From positions 1 through 42,570 of the forward strand of contig JAKSTB010000004.1 of the NCBI GenBank assembly GCA_024402815.1: a stretch of DNA of 42,570 bases. Direction: 5' to 3'. Numbering within the stretch: position 1 is the first letter of the stretch; the number at the start of each line of letters is the position of its first letter. A program made the translations under genes and the position numbers. This DNA comes from Alphaproteobacteria bacterium (GTDB lineage Bacteria; Pseudomonadota; Alphaproteobacteria; Rs-D84). Shown here in pieces: positions 18,034 through 24,862 of this stretch. Below the pieces are notes generated by a model, which had not been told where the DNA came from, ran no database searches, and was given only the letters and a program-made list of their open reading frames with translations.

Positions 18034-18300
18034 ATGAACGAAGACCGCAGAAACAAAAGGGAATTTTTGGGTCAAACAAAAGACCCATTAAAAGATAAAT
18101 GGGATGCTTTGCTGTCCAGGTTATTTTCGCTGTACAGAACTGCGGATGCAATGTTAAAGAAAGATGTGTGCGCATTGATAGGTCATAAAATAAATGCCAT
18201 GCAAAAAAACAAACCAAATAAATCGGTGTATCGTTCAATATTGAAATTTGCTGATGGCATAGAAGAAGAATTACAAAAAGACAGAGGCAGAAGCAGATAA
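18034..18300 (+). CDS. Small basic hypothetical protein
   Basis: An 88-residue protein beginning MNEDRRNKREFLGQ and ending KDRGRSR. It is charged and predicted helical (WDALLSRLFSLYRTADAML, YRSILKFADGIEEELQ), with no signal peptide, membrane segment or known motif. The ATG at 18034 is preferred to the TTG at 18028 because AAAGG (18021-18025) is properly spaced. It starts 12 bases after the LysM gene and ends at a terminator, so it belongs to that operon. Confidence 0.72.
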   Translation: MNEDRRNKREFLGQTKDPLKDKWDALLSRLFSLYRTADAMLKKDVCALIGHKINAMQKNKPNKSVYRSILKFADGIEEELQKDRGRSR

Positions 18301-18301
18301 A

Positions 18302-18330
18302 AAAACGACCGATATTTCGGTCGTTTTTTA
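18302..18330 (+). terminator. Rho-independent terminator, probably bidirectional
   Basis: Stem ACGACCGA-TATT-TCGGTCGT (18305-18324) with an A run before and a T run after. It sits between converging operons. Confidence 0.88.
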
Positions 18331-18347
18331 TAGTTATTATTCAACAA

Positions 18348-20444
18348 TTATTTATCGGCAACCTCGATTTTACCGTCCTCTCCTATTTTAACCACCCCCT
18401 TGGTTTCCAAGGCTTCACACAACTGTTTGAATCTGACGTTTTCATCCAAAGCGCCCGTCAGAGTATCTTTCAGATTTGCCTCTGTAACCAAATTGCTTGG
18501 CAATTTTGCAGATACTGCTTCATCTAAACCTTTAATGTCAGATGCAGAATATTTACCATCACTGTCAAACTTGTTCATAACTGCGGTTAATTTATCACTT
18601 CTTTCAACAAAATTACTTGTCAGATTTTGTATTGTTGTATTTGTTGCAAAAGTACTGTCTGCATATTGTTTTGCACTGTCGATTGCTTCATTTTTTGCTG
18701 TCGAAAGATCGCCCAATTTAGCATATTCAGAAGCCACAGCGTTCAATGCTTCTGTTTTTGCACTGTCGATTGCTTCCTGTTTTGCTGTCGAAACATCTGT
18801 CAATTTAGCATAGTCTTTCAAATCAGAACTTGTCAAAACACCCGTTAGTCTTTCGTTTATAATTGAGTCAGTATAATTTTTTGCTGTATTAATACTTGAA
18901 GAAACATCTTCCGATTTAGCATAGCCTTCCAAATCAGAACTTGTTAATTTTTTTGCCAACGCTTCTGACAAACCGTCAACTTTGTCTTGTGATATTTTGC
19001 CGTTTGTGAAATATGTTCCAACGGTTTTAACTTCTTCGATATCTTTACGATCTTGTGCTGTTAAACCTTCGCCGTTTTGTCCATTTTCACCCTTTTCACC
19101 TTTGACTTTGCCCAAATTTACAAATTCAGCACTGCTGTCTTTGTCTGCTTTGTACATAAGGTTTTCACCTTCGATTTTAAATGTTGGGACTTTCGCGTCT
19201 TGACCTTTCAAATCGGCAATATCAACCAATTTTTGCAGGTTACCGCCTTCGCGTTTCCATTTAATTGCATTGTCATCAACTTCAATGCTGATTTCTTTTG
19301 CATCTTGACCTTTTAAATCAGCAATATCAACGATTTTGTGTGAGCTTTCACCTTCACGTTTCCATTTGATTGCACCATCATCAACTTCAATAGTGATTTC
19401 TTTCGCATTTTCTCCATATGGAATATATTTGGTGTCGGTTTCATTTGTGCATGAATTGGTTGTTGTAACCTTCATTTGTCTGTTCACAGAATCTGGTTCT
19501 GTGGCAACGCTGGAAGAACATCCCGGAGTTCCGCCCAAATCAGCGATATCTGCAAATTTGTGTTGGGTTGAATCGTTGCCGACAGAGAATTTAACCTGTT
19601 TTGCATTTTGATCAACTGTAAATTTCAAATCACCCAAAGTGTTCGTAATATCGTTTTTGGATGCCAAATTCTTGGTTGTTACATAATAATCTAAATATGT
19701 AGTGTCATCCTTTTTAACAGCTTTGGCCAATTCTGTATCATGTCCGTCAACGCGGTTTTTTAAAGTGACGATAGTGTCATTTGAAGCCAAATTGCCAACA
19801 GCATCAGATATTGCGGAAGTCAATTGTGGTTGTTCAATCTTTTTACTTAATTTAGTATCAACTTGGTTGGCCAGATTTGCAATTTTTGTATCCATAGCAT
19901 TGCTGATTGTTTCGTTCGAAGCCAAATCTCTGACTGCGTTGTCAACTGTTTGGTTCAAAACATCTTGGCTGACCATATTGTTTTTCGCTTCTACAATTGC
20001 TTGGGCTGCTTCTGTTCTAATATTAGTCAATTGTTGATCTACATAATTCTGTGTTGCCAATGCAACGAAATCATTTTGTAAAGATTCTAATTGTTCCCGC
20101 AAGCTGTTCAATTCAGTAGAGGCAGAAGAAGAAGATATTTTAGAATTAGTTGCTTTTGTATTATGAGATGATTTTCCAGCAGCAAAAGGAACACCAACTA
20201 AACGGGCTGCGGTATCGCCAGATGTGGCGGTTGTCGTTGTTGATGTTGTTGCGGTTGGTTTTGCAACAGGTTTTACCGCTGTAGTTGTTGCGGCACGTTC
20301 AATATTCGATTCGGATGATTTAGCACTATTTGTTGCAGACGATGTGGCCACGCCAATTTGTCTGATGCTGGGGGTTGCAAATGCGTTTGTGCCGAAAATA
20401 GCGAACATTGCAAAGATACTTGTAAAAAGTTTTGATATGGACAT
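18348..20444 (-). CDS. Secreted repetitive coiled-coil protein, putative surface fibre
   Basis: A 698-residue exported protein. The signal peptide runs to about residue 23 (LFTSIFAMFAIFGTNAFA, then TPSI). A Thr/Ala/Ser-rich linker covers about 25-105 and a coiled coil begins at about 107 (LNSLREQLESLQNDFVAL). Around residues 275-450 come four degenerate beta repeats of about 36 aa. Two are nearly identical (EVDDGAIKWKREG, VDIADLKGQDAKE; about 344-417). A short collagen-like Gly-X-Y run (KGEKGENGQNGEG) follows, then long Ala/Asp/Lys-rich helices with recurrent LTSSDLxxYAK and AIDSAK units. The mix resembles phage tail-fibre or adhesin stalks. There is no YadA-type membrane anchor or LPXTG, so attachment is unclear. 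AAGGAAGGG supports the start. A promoter (TTGATA-18-TAGATT, 20505-20476, minus strand) lies upstream. Confidence 0.82.
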   Translation of the reverse strand: MSISKLFTSIFAMFAIFGTNAFATPSIRQIGVATSSATNSAKSSESNIERAATTTAVKPVAKPTATTSTTTTATSGDTAARLVGVPFAAGKSSHNTKATNSKISSSSASTELNSLREQLESLQNDFVALATQNYVDQQLTNIRTEAAQAIVEAKNNMVSQDVLNQTVDNAVRDLASNETISNAMDTKIANLANQVDTKLSKKIEQPQLTSAISDAVGNLASNDTIVTLKNRVDGHDTELAKAVKKDDTTYLDYYVTTKNLASKNDITNTLGDLKFTVDQNAKQVKFSVGNDSTQHKFADIADLGGTPGCSSSVATEPDSVNRQMKVTTTNSCTNETDTKYIPYGENAKEITIEVDDGAIKWKREGESSHKIVDIADLKGQDAKEISIEVDDNAIKWKREGGNLQKLVDIADLKGQDAKVPTFKIEGENLMYKADKDSSAEFVNLGKVKGEKGENGQNGEGLTAQDRKDIEEVKTVGTYFTNGKISQDKVDGLSEALAKKLTSSDLEGYAKSEDVSSSINTAKNYTDSIINERLTGVLTSSDLKDYAKLTDVSTAKQEAIDSAKTEALNAVASEYAKLGDLSTAKNEAIDSAKQYADSTFATNTTIQNLTSNFVERSDKLTAVMNKFDSDGKYSASDIKGLDEAVSAKLPSNLVTEANLKDTLTGALDENVRFKQLCEALETKGVVKIGEDGKIEVADK

Positions 20445-20549
20445 TTTCCCTTCCTTTGTTTGTTGTTTTATTGATAATCTACCCTTTCGTTGATGAAGTT
20501 ATCAAAAAATGTAAAATCAATGCAAGATAAAAATCAAATAGTAAAAATA

Positions 20550-20578
20550 TTGGACAAATAATATGTTGGTGTTATGAT
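20550..20578 (+). promoter_or_regulatory. Sigma-70-type promoter for the 20612 gene
   Basis: TTGGAC at 20550-20555, a 17-base spacer and TATGAT at 20573-20578. Confidence 0.5.
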
Positions 20579-20611
20579 TTTATGGGTAAAAACAAGGGAT
20601 AATTATTCGTC

Positions 20612-20890
20612 ATGACAGATATTGACCAGACAAAAGTTTTTGCGGTTGTTGGAACACCAAACATGGGATATGAAATTTATATGTTGGAATTTGTGAAATA
20701 TATGGAAGCAGAAATATCGTTGAGATACGAAGCGGTAGAACATATTGATATTCCAATGTACCCACCAAGACACAGAAGACGTTATATGAATATGTGTCGT
20801 GCCAGAAATCATTGGCCACGTGCATGCCATTACAGAAACAGAGTATTGAACCGCCAAATGCGTTTATTACAAAAGAAAGATTGTAGATAA
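20612..20890 (+). CDS. Small Arg-rich hypothetical protein
   Basis: A 92-residue protein. The first half (VFAVVGTPNMGYEIYMLEFV) looks like a small beta-alpha unit. The second half is extremely basic (YPPRHRRRYMNMCRARNHW, then RACHYRNRVLNRQMRLLQKK), with three Cys at about 69, 79 and 91, and could bind nucleic acid. The family is not recognised. A good promoter upstream and a perfect terminator immediately after the stop argue that it is a real single-gene unit. It ends in Cys-Arg, recalling the Arg-ended Cys-rich proteins at 23248-24845, though no alignment is claimed. Confidence 0.7.
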   Translation: MTDIDQTKVFAVVGTPNMGYEIYMLEFVKYMEAEISLRYEAVEHIDIPMYPPRHRRRYMNMCRARNHWPRACHYRNRVLNRQMRLLQKKDCR

Positions 20891-20895
20891 AAAAG

Positions 20896-20919
20896 ACCAG
20901 GTTTTAACCTGGTTTTTTA
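20896..20919 (+). terminator. Rho-independent terminator
   Basis: Perfect stem ACCAGGTT-TT-AACCTGGT at 20896-20913 followed by TTTTT, eight bases after the 20612 gene's stop. Confidence 0.88.
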
Positions 20920-20978
20920 TTTCTCCGGATTTTGGAAATCTGTAAATTGTTTTTTAAGAAATCCAAAGATTTTATTTC

Positions 20979-21052
20979 TGGTGCGGGCGAAGGGAATCGA
21001 ACCCTCGTCTAAAGCTTGGGAAGCTTTCGTGCTACCATTATACCACACCCGC
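20979..21052 (-). tRNA. tRNA-Gly (anticodon CCC)
   Basis: The minus strand folds into a full cloverleaf. The acceptor GCGGGTG/CGCCCGC (21052-21046 with 20989-20983) has one T-G pair. The D arm contains GGTATAATGGTAGCAC. The anticodon stem AAAGC/GCTTT has loop TTCCCAA, giving anticodon CCC at 21020-21018. The T arm is AGGG-TTCGATT-CCCT. Discriminator A at 20982 is followed by an encoded CCA (20981-20979). It reads GGG glycine codons. A promoter (TGGACA-17-TAAAAT) lies upstream on the minus strand. Confidence 0.95.
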
Positions 21053-21064
21053 AAAGTGTTAATC

Positions 21065-21093
21065 ATTTTATATGGTTTAAAAATAAATGTCCA
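21065..21093 (-). promoter_or_regulatory. Promoter for tRNA-Gly
   Basis: On the minus strand, TGGACA (21093-21088), a 17-base spacer and TAAAAT (21070-21065), about 13 bases before the tRNA 5' end. Confidence 0.6.
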
Positions 21094-21184
21094 GTTAAAA
21101 ACTTGTGATTTTTATGAATTCTGGATTGAATACAGATAAATTTCTGGTTCACAATATAAAACGTAAAATCAAGGTGTTAAGGAC

Positions 21185-21760
21185 ATGACAAACAAAGATA
21201 TTTATGATGTGTTGTATGATACCAGAGTGATGTTGGATAAAATGGGCAAAGAAAAAGTCAAACAAATTCTGGAACTTTTGATGTCTGTCCAACGTAAACA
21301 CAGGTGTGTTTTTATTAATTCGGTAGATTTAGTCAAATATACAAAAAAACTTCTGACAAATTTGATGAAATACAACAATTTAGTAGAGGTGTTTAATCGA
21401 AAAAAGATGAAGCAGTTATATACTATATTGGCTGATTATCAAATTTATCCAATATGTCAGTTGTGTGGAAAAACCATAAAACAGTATTCAAATAATAAAC
21501 ACCCTATGGAATTTTCGTGGGATCATAAAATCCCAAAATCTCTTGGTGGCCCCAGCGAATTATATAATTTACAGCCAACCCACAAGCTGTGTAATAACCG
21601 CAAAGGAAACGATACTTTATTTGTTATCCATTACGAGATAGATGTGGTGGTTGGTGCAAATGGAAATGTAAATGTAACCGAACAAGCCAAACAATACAGA
21701 CAATATAATCTGCACAAGAACAGATATTGGAAACAATACAGAAATGATTTTTACAGATAA
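21185..21760 (+). CDS. HNH endonuclease domain protein
   Basis: A 191-residue protein. Residues 1-85 are helical and Lys-rich with no known domain. A zinc-finger HNH nuclease domain spans about 88-145: CQLC (91-94), WDHKIPKSLGG with Asp113-His114, LYNLQPTHKLCNNRKG with Asn128, His133, Cys136 and Lys140. Both Cys pairs needed for the structural zinc and the DH/N/H catalytic set are present, so it should be active. The tail is basic. It resembles host or phage HNH nucleases, but no phage, intron or restriction genes flank it, so its role (DNA repair, defence or a remnant of a mobile element) is open. Confidence 0.87.
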   Translation: MTNKDIYDVLYDTRVMLDKMGKEKVKQILELLMSVQRKHRCVFINSVDLVKYTKKLLTNLMKYNNLVEVFNRKKMKQLYTILADYQIYPICQLCGKTIKQYSNNKHPMEFSWDHKIPKSLGGPSELYNLQPTHKLCNNRKGNDTLFVIHYEIDVVVGANGNVNVTEQAKQYRQYNLHKNRYWKQYRNDFYR

Positions 21761-21773
21761 ATGTAATAATCAT

Positions 21774-21802
21774 TTGACTTTTCAATGTTTTTATAACATA
21801 AT
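21774..21802 (+). promoter_or_regulatory. Promoter for the small RNA / rpsP leader
   Basis: TTGACT at 21774-21779, a 17-base spacer and CATAAT at 21797-21802. The expected transcription start is near 21809. Confidence 0.6.
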
Positions 21803-21808
21803 TGCCCT

Positions 21809-21902
21809 GCAAATCCCAAAGATTGCCATTACTGAAACCCCTGTGTGCGGTATGCACAAGGAACATCAACCGGCGAGTTTTCGCTCTTGATGGCGTTTTT
21901 TT
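21809..21902 (+). ncRNA. Candidate structured small RNA or attenuator leader of the rpsP operon
   Basis: About 94 bases between a good promoter and an intrinsic terminator, with no ORF. Three hairpins can be drawn. The first is GCAAATC/GATTGC (21809-21826). The second is built on TGTGC/GCACA around GGTAT (about 21838-21861). The third is a terminator stem, CATCAA (21864-21869) with TTGATG (21887-21892) plus inner GCGA/TCGC, ending in a seven-T run at 21896-21902. No signature of SRP RNA, 6S RNA or tmRNA is visible. It is either a free-standing sRNA or a premature-termination leader controlling the rpsP-rimM-trmD-rplS operon, whose first start is 72 bases downstream. Confidence 0.5.
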
Positions 21903-21973
21903 GTATGCGTTGTCGCGGGAAACAAGATAAAAAACAGATAAACTGAACATAGAACAAAATAAAGGAGTTTAAT

Positions 21974-22471
21974 ATGGCAACAGTTATCAGATTGGCACGT
22001 TATGGTGCAAAAAAACGTCCTTATTACCACGTGGTCGTCACAGATTCCAGAAACGCACGTAATTCTGGTAATATTTTGGAAACAGTTGGTAAATATAATC
22101 CAATGTTGGCTAAAACTGACGAAAAACGCGTTATTTTGGATATCGAAAAAATCAAAGCGTGGATGGGCAAAGGTGCAAAACCATCTGACCGTGTTTATAA
22201 ATTCTTGGTAAATGCAGGCGTAGTTGCTGCAAAACCAATTCCAAATCAAACAAAGAAAAATCAACCTTCTGAAAAAACTCAAATGAAGGCAAAAGACAAA
22301 GCGGATAAATTAGCAAAAATCGCTGAAGAAAAAGCCGCAGCAGAAGCAGCAGCCAAAGCAGCCGCCGAAGCCCCAGCCGAAGAACCAGCCGCTGTCGAAG
22401 AAACTCCAGCAGAAGCTCCAGTTGAAGCACCTGCAGAAGAAACACCTGTAACAGAAGAACAAGCTGCGTAA
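21974..22471 (+). CDS. rpsP: 30S ribosomal protein S16 with long acidic C-terminal tail
   Basis: The first ~80 residues are canonical S16: VIRLARYGAKKRPYYHVVV, DSRNARNSGNILETVGKYNP, KIKAWMGKGAKPSDRV. After about residue 85 comes a low-complexity tail, first Lys-rich (KTQMKAKDKADKLAKIAEEK), then Ala/Glu/Pro-rich (EAPAEEPAAVEETPAEAP). This brings it to 165 aa, about twice the E. coli length. Ala/Glu tails on S16 occur in Alphaproteobacteria; this one is at the long end. AAAGGAG precedes the ATG. It is the first gene of the operon, and its stop overlaps the next start (TAATG). Confidence 0.96.
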   Translation: MATVIRLARYGAKKRPYYHVVVTDSRNARNSGNILETVGKYNPMLAKTDEKRVILDIEKIKAWMGKGAKPSDRVYKFLVNAGVVAAKPIPNQTKKNQPSEKTQMKAKDKADKLAKIAEEKAAAEAAAKAAAEAPAEEPAAVEETPAEAPVEAPAEETPVTEEQAA

Positions 22472-22755
22472 TGAATATTACACCATATGTTTATGATAAA
22501 AACGATATAGTTTGGCACCCAAATCAAAAATATACTTATGCCCAATATCACCAAGCGCTGAATGAGGTTTTTGATTGGCTGTATTTCAAAAATGCCGAGA
22601 ATCGCTTTAATCTGATTGGTTCATACAGAATGAATCTTAGAAATATGGTGTTGTATGCTGTTGAAAACAATATAGACGAAATAGAATATATAAAAAGTCT
22701 TCGTACTATATTGGCGAAAGATGCAGGTTGTGTCGATTTACAACGTGGAATGTAA
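22471..22755 (+). CDS. Small hypothetical protein inserted between rpsP and rimM
   Basis: A 94-residue protein beginning MNITPYVYDKNDIVW. Its ATG shares a base with the rpsP stop codon, so it is translated by coupling. It is soluble and aromatic-rich in the first half (YTYAQYHQALNEVFDWLYF), then helical (NLRNMVLYAVENNIDEIEYI). It has a single Cys and no zinc motif, so it is not an obvious member of the Cys-rich family downstream. rimM begins six bases after its stop. No function is recognised. Confidence 0.75.
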   Translation: MNITPYVYDKNDIVWHPNQKYTYAQYHQALNEVFDWLYFKNAENRFNLIGSYRMNLRNMVLYAVENNIDEIEYIKSLRTILAKDAGCVDLQRGM

Positions 22756-22760
22756 AAGAC

Positions 22761-23225
22761 GTGCAAAACGATAAAAAAATTTTGGTTGGAAAAATTGTTG
22801 CCCCCCAAGGTATCAGGGGCGAATTCCGTGTTCAGACATTTACTGAAAAACCACTGGATTTTAAAAAACTGGCGGTTTTCAGCGATAATGTTGTGGCCAA
22901 AGATTTTCATTTTGTCCGCCCTGTTCCAAATTCAAACGTAATTATCGCCAGAATTGACGGTGTAAACGACAGAAATACTGCAGAAACATTACGAGGAACC
23001 CAGTTATTTATATCCAGATCAGATTTGCCTGAATTACACAATGGCGAATATTATCAATCTGATTTAATCGGTTTTTCCGTTGTCCAAGATGGTAAAACAA
23101 TAGGTATAGTTGATTGTTTTCAAAATTTTGGCGCGGGTGATATTATTGAATTAGATAATGGTGATATGGTGTCTTTCCATGATGCCCAGGTGGATTTAGA
23201 CAAAGGTATAATAACAATCAAATAG
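22761..23225 (+). CDS. rimM: Ribosome maturation factor RimM
   Basis: 30S assembly factor that binds S19 during maturation of the 16S 3' domain. The GTG at 22761 is chosen: it is just after the preceding stop, GGAA lies 10 bases upstream, and it gives MQNDKKILVGKIVAPQGIRG, the usual RimM N-terminus; upstream codons would overlap the previous gene. The 154 residues include the RimM domain (APQGIRGEFRVQTFTEKP, ETLRGTQLFISRSDLPEL) and the PRC-barrel with GEYYQSDLIGF. It is slightly shorter than typical (about 170). trmD, its usual neighbour, has been pushed 1.6 kb away by the Cys-rich genes. Confidence 0.93.
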   Translation: MQNDKKILVGKIVAPQGIRGEFRVQTFTEKPLDFKKLAVFSDNVVAKDFHFVRPVPNSNVIIARIDGVNDRNTAETLRGTQLFISRSDLPELHNGEYYQSDLIGFSVVQDGKTIGIVDCFQNFGAGDIIELDNGDMVSFHDAQVDLDKGIITIK

Positions 23226-23247
23226 ATAATCCAAAGGAAAATAAAAC

Positions 23248-23487
23248 ATGTACAGACCTACAAATGTGCAAATAAGTGTCCAAAAATGTCCAGACGGCAT
23301 CAGCGACAAAGATTGCGAAAGAAATCGATATATTGCAAGAGAAACAGGTTTATATCAAATGAATGGTGGTTTGATTATTTATACAAAACCTTATTTTAAA
23401 AATCGTTCCGCATATGATTGGGGAAATGCAAAGATGGCAAAAATATGCGCTGAATGTCAATTACGTAATGGCAAGGGACAAAGATAG
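23248..23487 (+). CDS. Cys-rich small protein 1 of the rimM-trmD insertion
   Basis: 79 residues, preceded by AAAGG. Cys14 (in QKCPDG) and Cys23 form an N-terminal pair, and Cys67-x2-Cys70 (KICAECQLRNGKGQR) a C-terminal one. Between them is a probably beta-rich stretch (GLYQMNGGLIIYTKPYF). The four-Cys layout is typical of small zinc-binding folds, and C-terminal ICxxC followed by a basic tail ending in Arg recurs in its neighbours. No known family is recognised. It lies 22 bases after rimM in the same orientation, surely co-transcribed with the ribosomal and tRNA methylation genes, so a role linked to translation or RNA is a guess from context only. Confidence 0.75.
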   Translation: MYRPTNVQISVQKCPDGISDKDCERNRYIARETGLYQMNGGLIIYTKPYFKNRSAYDWGNAKMAKICAECQLRNGKGQR

Positions 23488-23495
23488 GTTAAACG

Positions 23496-23702
23496 ATGCC
23501 ACTGTTTTATGTTAACGGGCGATATGTGCTCGATAAAAAATGTTTGTTTGAATTAAATAGGTGCCCTGCGTATAGATATGTGATGGACAATTCTTCTGTG
23601 CACAGTGTAAGCCAGGGCACAGTTAAAGCAACCGTGTTCGGTCGGGAAAAATTTGCAAGTGACATAAGAAAAATATGTGCTTCGTGTGGTAAACAACGCT
23701 GA
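23496..23702 (+). CDS. Cys-rich small protein 2 of the rimM-trmD insertion
   Basis: 68 residues, the smallest and most compact member. Cys16-x6-Cys23-Pro (KKCLFELNRCPAYRYV) and Cys61-x2-Cys64 (KICASCGKQR) are its only cysteines, exactly four, as expected for one zinc site. The middle (GTVKATVFGREKFASD) is probably a beta hairpin and the segment before ICASC a helix. It begins eight bases after gene 1, with AGG upstream of the ATG. It ends in Arg like all five members. Confidence 0.75.
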   Translation: MPLFYVNGRYVLDKKCLFELNRCPAYRYVMDNSSVHSVSQGTVKATVFGREKFASDIRKICASCGKQR

Positions 23703-23717
23703 TAAAGGGATGATTTT

Positions 23718-23832
23718 ATGAAGGCAGAAATTGAATTACAACAAAGAATGTGATGTTGATTCAAATTTGTGCCCTGTCCGATCTAAAACGTTAAATAAAC
23801 ATACTAAGGAATTTGAACCATGGAAAAGATAA
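23718..23832 (+). pseudogene. Frameshifted, truncated copy of a Cys-rich gene
   Basis: The first 30 bases (23718-23747) match the start of the 24145 gene (24145-24174) with one mismatch, encoding MKAEIELQQR. The frame then hits TGA at 23751. Removing one A from the AGAATG at 23745-23750 would restore QQRC followed by DVDSNLCPVRS, the family's C-x6-C-P motif, and a frame open to 23832. The C-terminal CxxC is missing, so the copy is both frameshifted and truncated. It overlaps the start of the next gene. Confidence 0.6.
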
Positions 23833-24128
23833 AAAATATAAATATGAATTTTGTTAAGCCACCTTTCATGGGAAATGCAGAAAGATATCGTATGCATTGT
23901 CATTTTAAACTGGAAGGTTCAGATCATCATGTATTAGATGTCTATGATTGCAATAATATCAAATATTTAAACAGTAAAGGTGTGGAAATCAGAGTTTCGT
24001 TCAGTATCGGTAATGATGTGTTTGTTTGTCAGCCAGAAGACAGTGATCATTTGTTTGATATAGCAATGTTCAAACAGAATTGTAAAGATTGCCAACATAG
24101 AAACTATGCAGGTCGAGGCAGTAGGTAA
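23820..24128 (+). CDS. Cys-rich small protein 3 of the rimM-trmD insertion
   Basis: 102 residues, with AAGGA before the ATG. The C-terminal half follows the family: a hydrophobic strand (VEIRVSFSIGNDVFVC), a helix and Cys88-x2-Cys91 (NCKDCQHRNYAGRGSR), ending in Arg. The N-terminal pair is looser than in its neighbours (Cys27 and Cys44, with a His-rich segment GSDHHVLDVYDC between), so metal ligands may include His. It is probably a diverged paralogue. The function is unknown. Confidence 0.72.
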   Translation: MEKIKNINMNFVKPPFMGNAERYRMHCHFKLEGSDHHVLDVYDCNNIKYLNSKGVEIRVSFSIGNDVFVCQPEDSDHLFDIAMFKQNCKDCQHRNYAGRGSR

Positions 24129-24144
24129 AAGTAAGGTACAGATA

Positions 24145-24531
24145 ATGAAAGCAGAAATTGAATTACAACAAAGATGTCCATGTGGATTGACTGATTGTGA
24201 AATATACAGACAAATACCATTGACCGCCAAAGCGACAGATCAAGATGTATTCACTGTATCCAAAACAGTCAACAGTAATGGATTTAGAGGCGTAGAACCT
24301 TTGTACGCTCTGTTGCAACCAAAAAACAGATATACAGATAACAATAAAGTCATAGAAACTTTGCGACATATGAATAACACGTGTACGGAATGCCGTGCAA
24401 AACATCCTGTGTACACATGGGATAAAAGATTTCGCCCTGCCAGAATTCGTGTCAATTTTTTGGCTTTGGCTTGTGCAGATGAAATCTATGGGTATTGTGT
24501 TCAAAATCATTTAATCAACCCAGGAAGATAA
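24145..24531 (+). CDS. Cys-rich small protein 4 of the rimM-trmD insertion
   Basis: 128 residues from the ATG at 24145. A start at 24106 is possible but would overlap the previous gene, while the 24145 site matches the duplicated start in the pseudogene at 23718. Cys11, Cys13 and Cys18 lie in QRCPCGLTDCEIYRQ, the first and third giving C-x6-C. The C-terminal pair is TCTEC, followed here by about 40 extra residues (RFRPARIRVNFLALACADEI) with two more Cys, ending in PGR. It is the longest member, as if a family domain gained a tail. No function is recognised. Confidence 0.73.
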   Translation: MKAEIELQQRCPCGLTDCEIYRQIPLTAKATDQDVFTVSKTVNSNGFRGVEPLYALLQPKNRYTDNNKVIETLRHMNNTCTECRAKHPVYTWDKRFRPARIRVNFLALACADEIYGYCVQNHLINPGR

Positions 24532-24548
24532 GATAATACAAAGAAAGA

Positions 24549-24845
24549 ATGACAGATAAAATGAAAGAATTTTATGTGACATCAAAAGACGAAGAAGTAA
24601 AAACGGCAAAATATAATGCCACTATGGTTTGTTGGAAAAATTGTACAACATCTGTGGGAAAATGTCCTGGTGTTCAATATTTTTTTGCATTCCCAGTTAG
24701 TTTTAATATTGATGAAAATGACAAGGATACATATATATTCAATTTTCCAACATCTGTGAAAATTGATGAAATCAGAGAACACGTTCATCGCGTACAGAGG
24801 TTGTGCAGATATTGCAACAAATGTACTTTCGGTTATTGGAGATAA
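24549..24845 (+). CDS. Cys-rich small protein 5 of the rimM-trmD insertion
   Basis: 98 residues. Cys28, Cys32 and Cys39-Pro lie in VCWKNCTTSVGKCPGV, the last two giving C-x6-C-P. Cys86, Cys89 and Cys92 lie in RLCRYCNKCTFGYWR at the very C-terminus. The middle (YIFNFPTSVKIDEIREHV) is a strand and helix as in the paralogues. An alternative ATG lies at 24561, but both leave the Cys motifs intact. It is the last Cys-rich gene; trmD starts 17 bases later, so the insertion is transcriptionally continuous with the housekeeping operon. Confidence 0.73.
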   Translation: MTDKMKEFYVTSKDEEVKTAKYNATMVCWKNCTTSVGKCPGVQYFFAFPVSFNIDENDKDTYIFNFPTSVKIDEIREHVHRVQRLCRYCNKCTFGYWR

Positions 24846-24862
24846 AAAACAGAGTAAAAACA

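Noticed and set aside
18982-19130. Calling the 698-aa protein a collagen
   Set aside because: Only about four Gly-X-Y triplets occur; the bulk is beta repeats and coiled coil.
21185-21760. HNH gene as part of an intron, prophage or restriction system
   Set aside because: No phage, intron, methyltransferase or repeat signature flanks it; left as a stand-alone HNH protein.
21803-21902. 4.5S SRP RNA (ffs) before rpsP
   Set aside because: Size fits, but the conserved GGAAGG/AGCAG domain IV sequence is absent and the molecule folds as three separate hairpins rather than one rod.
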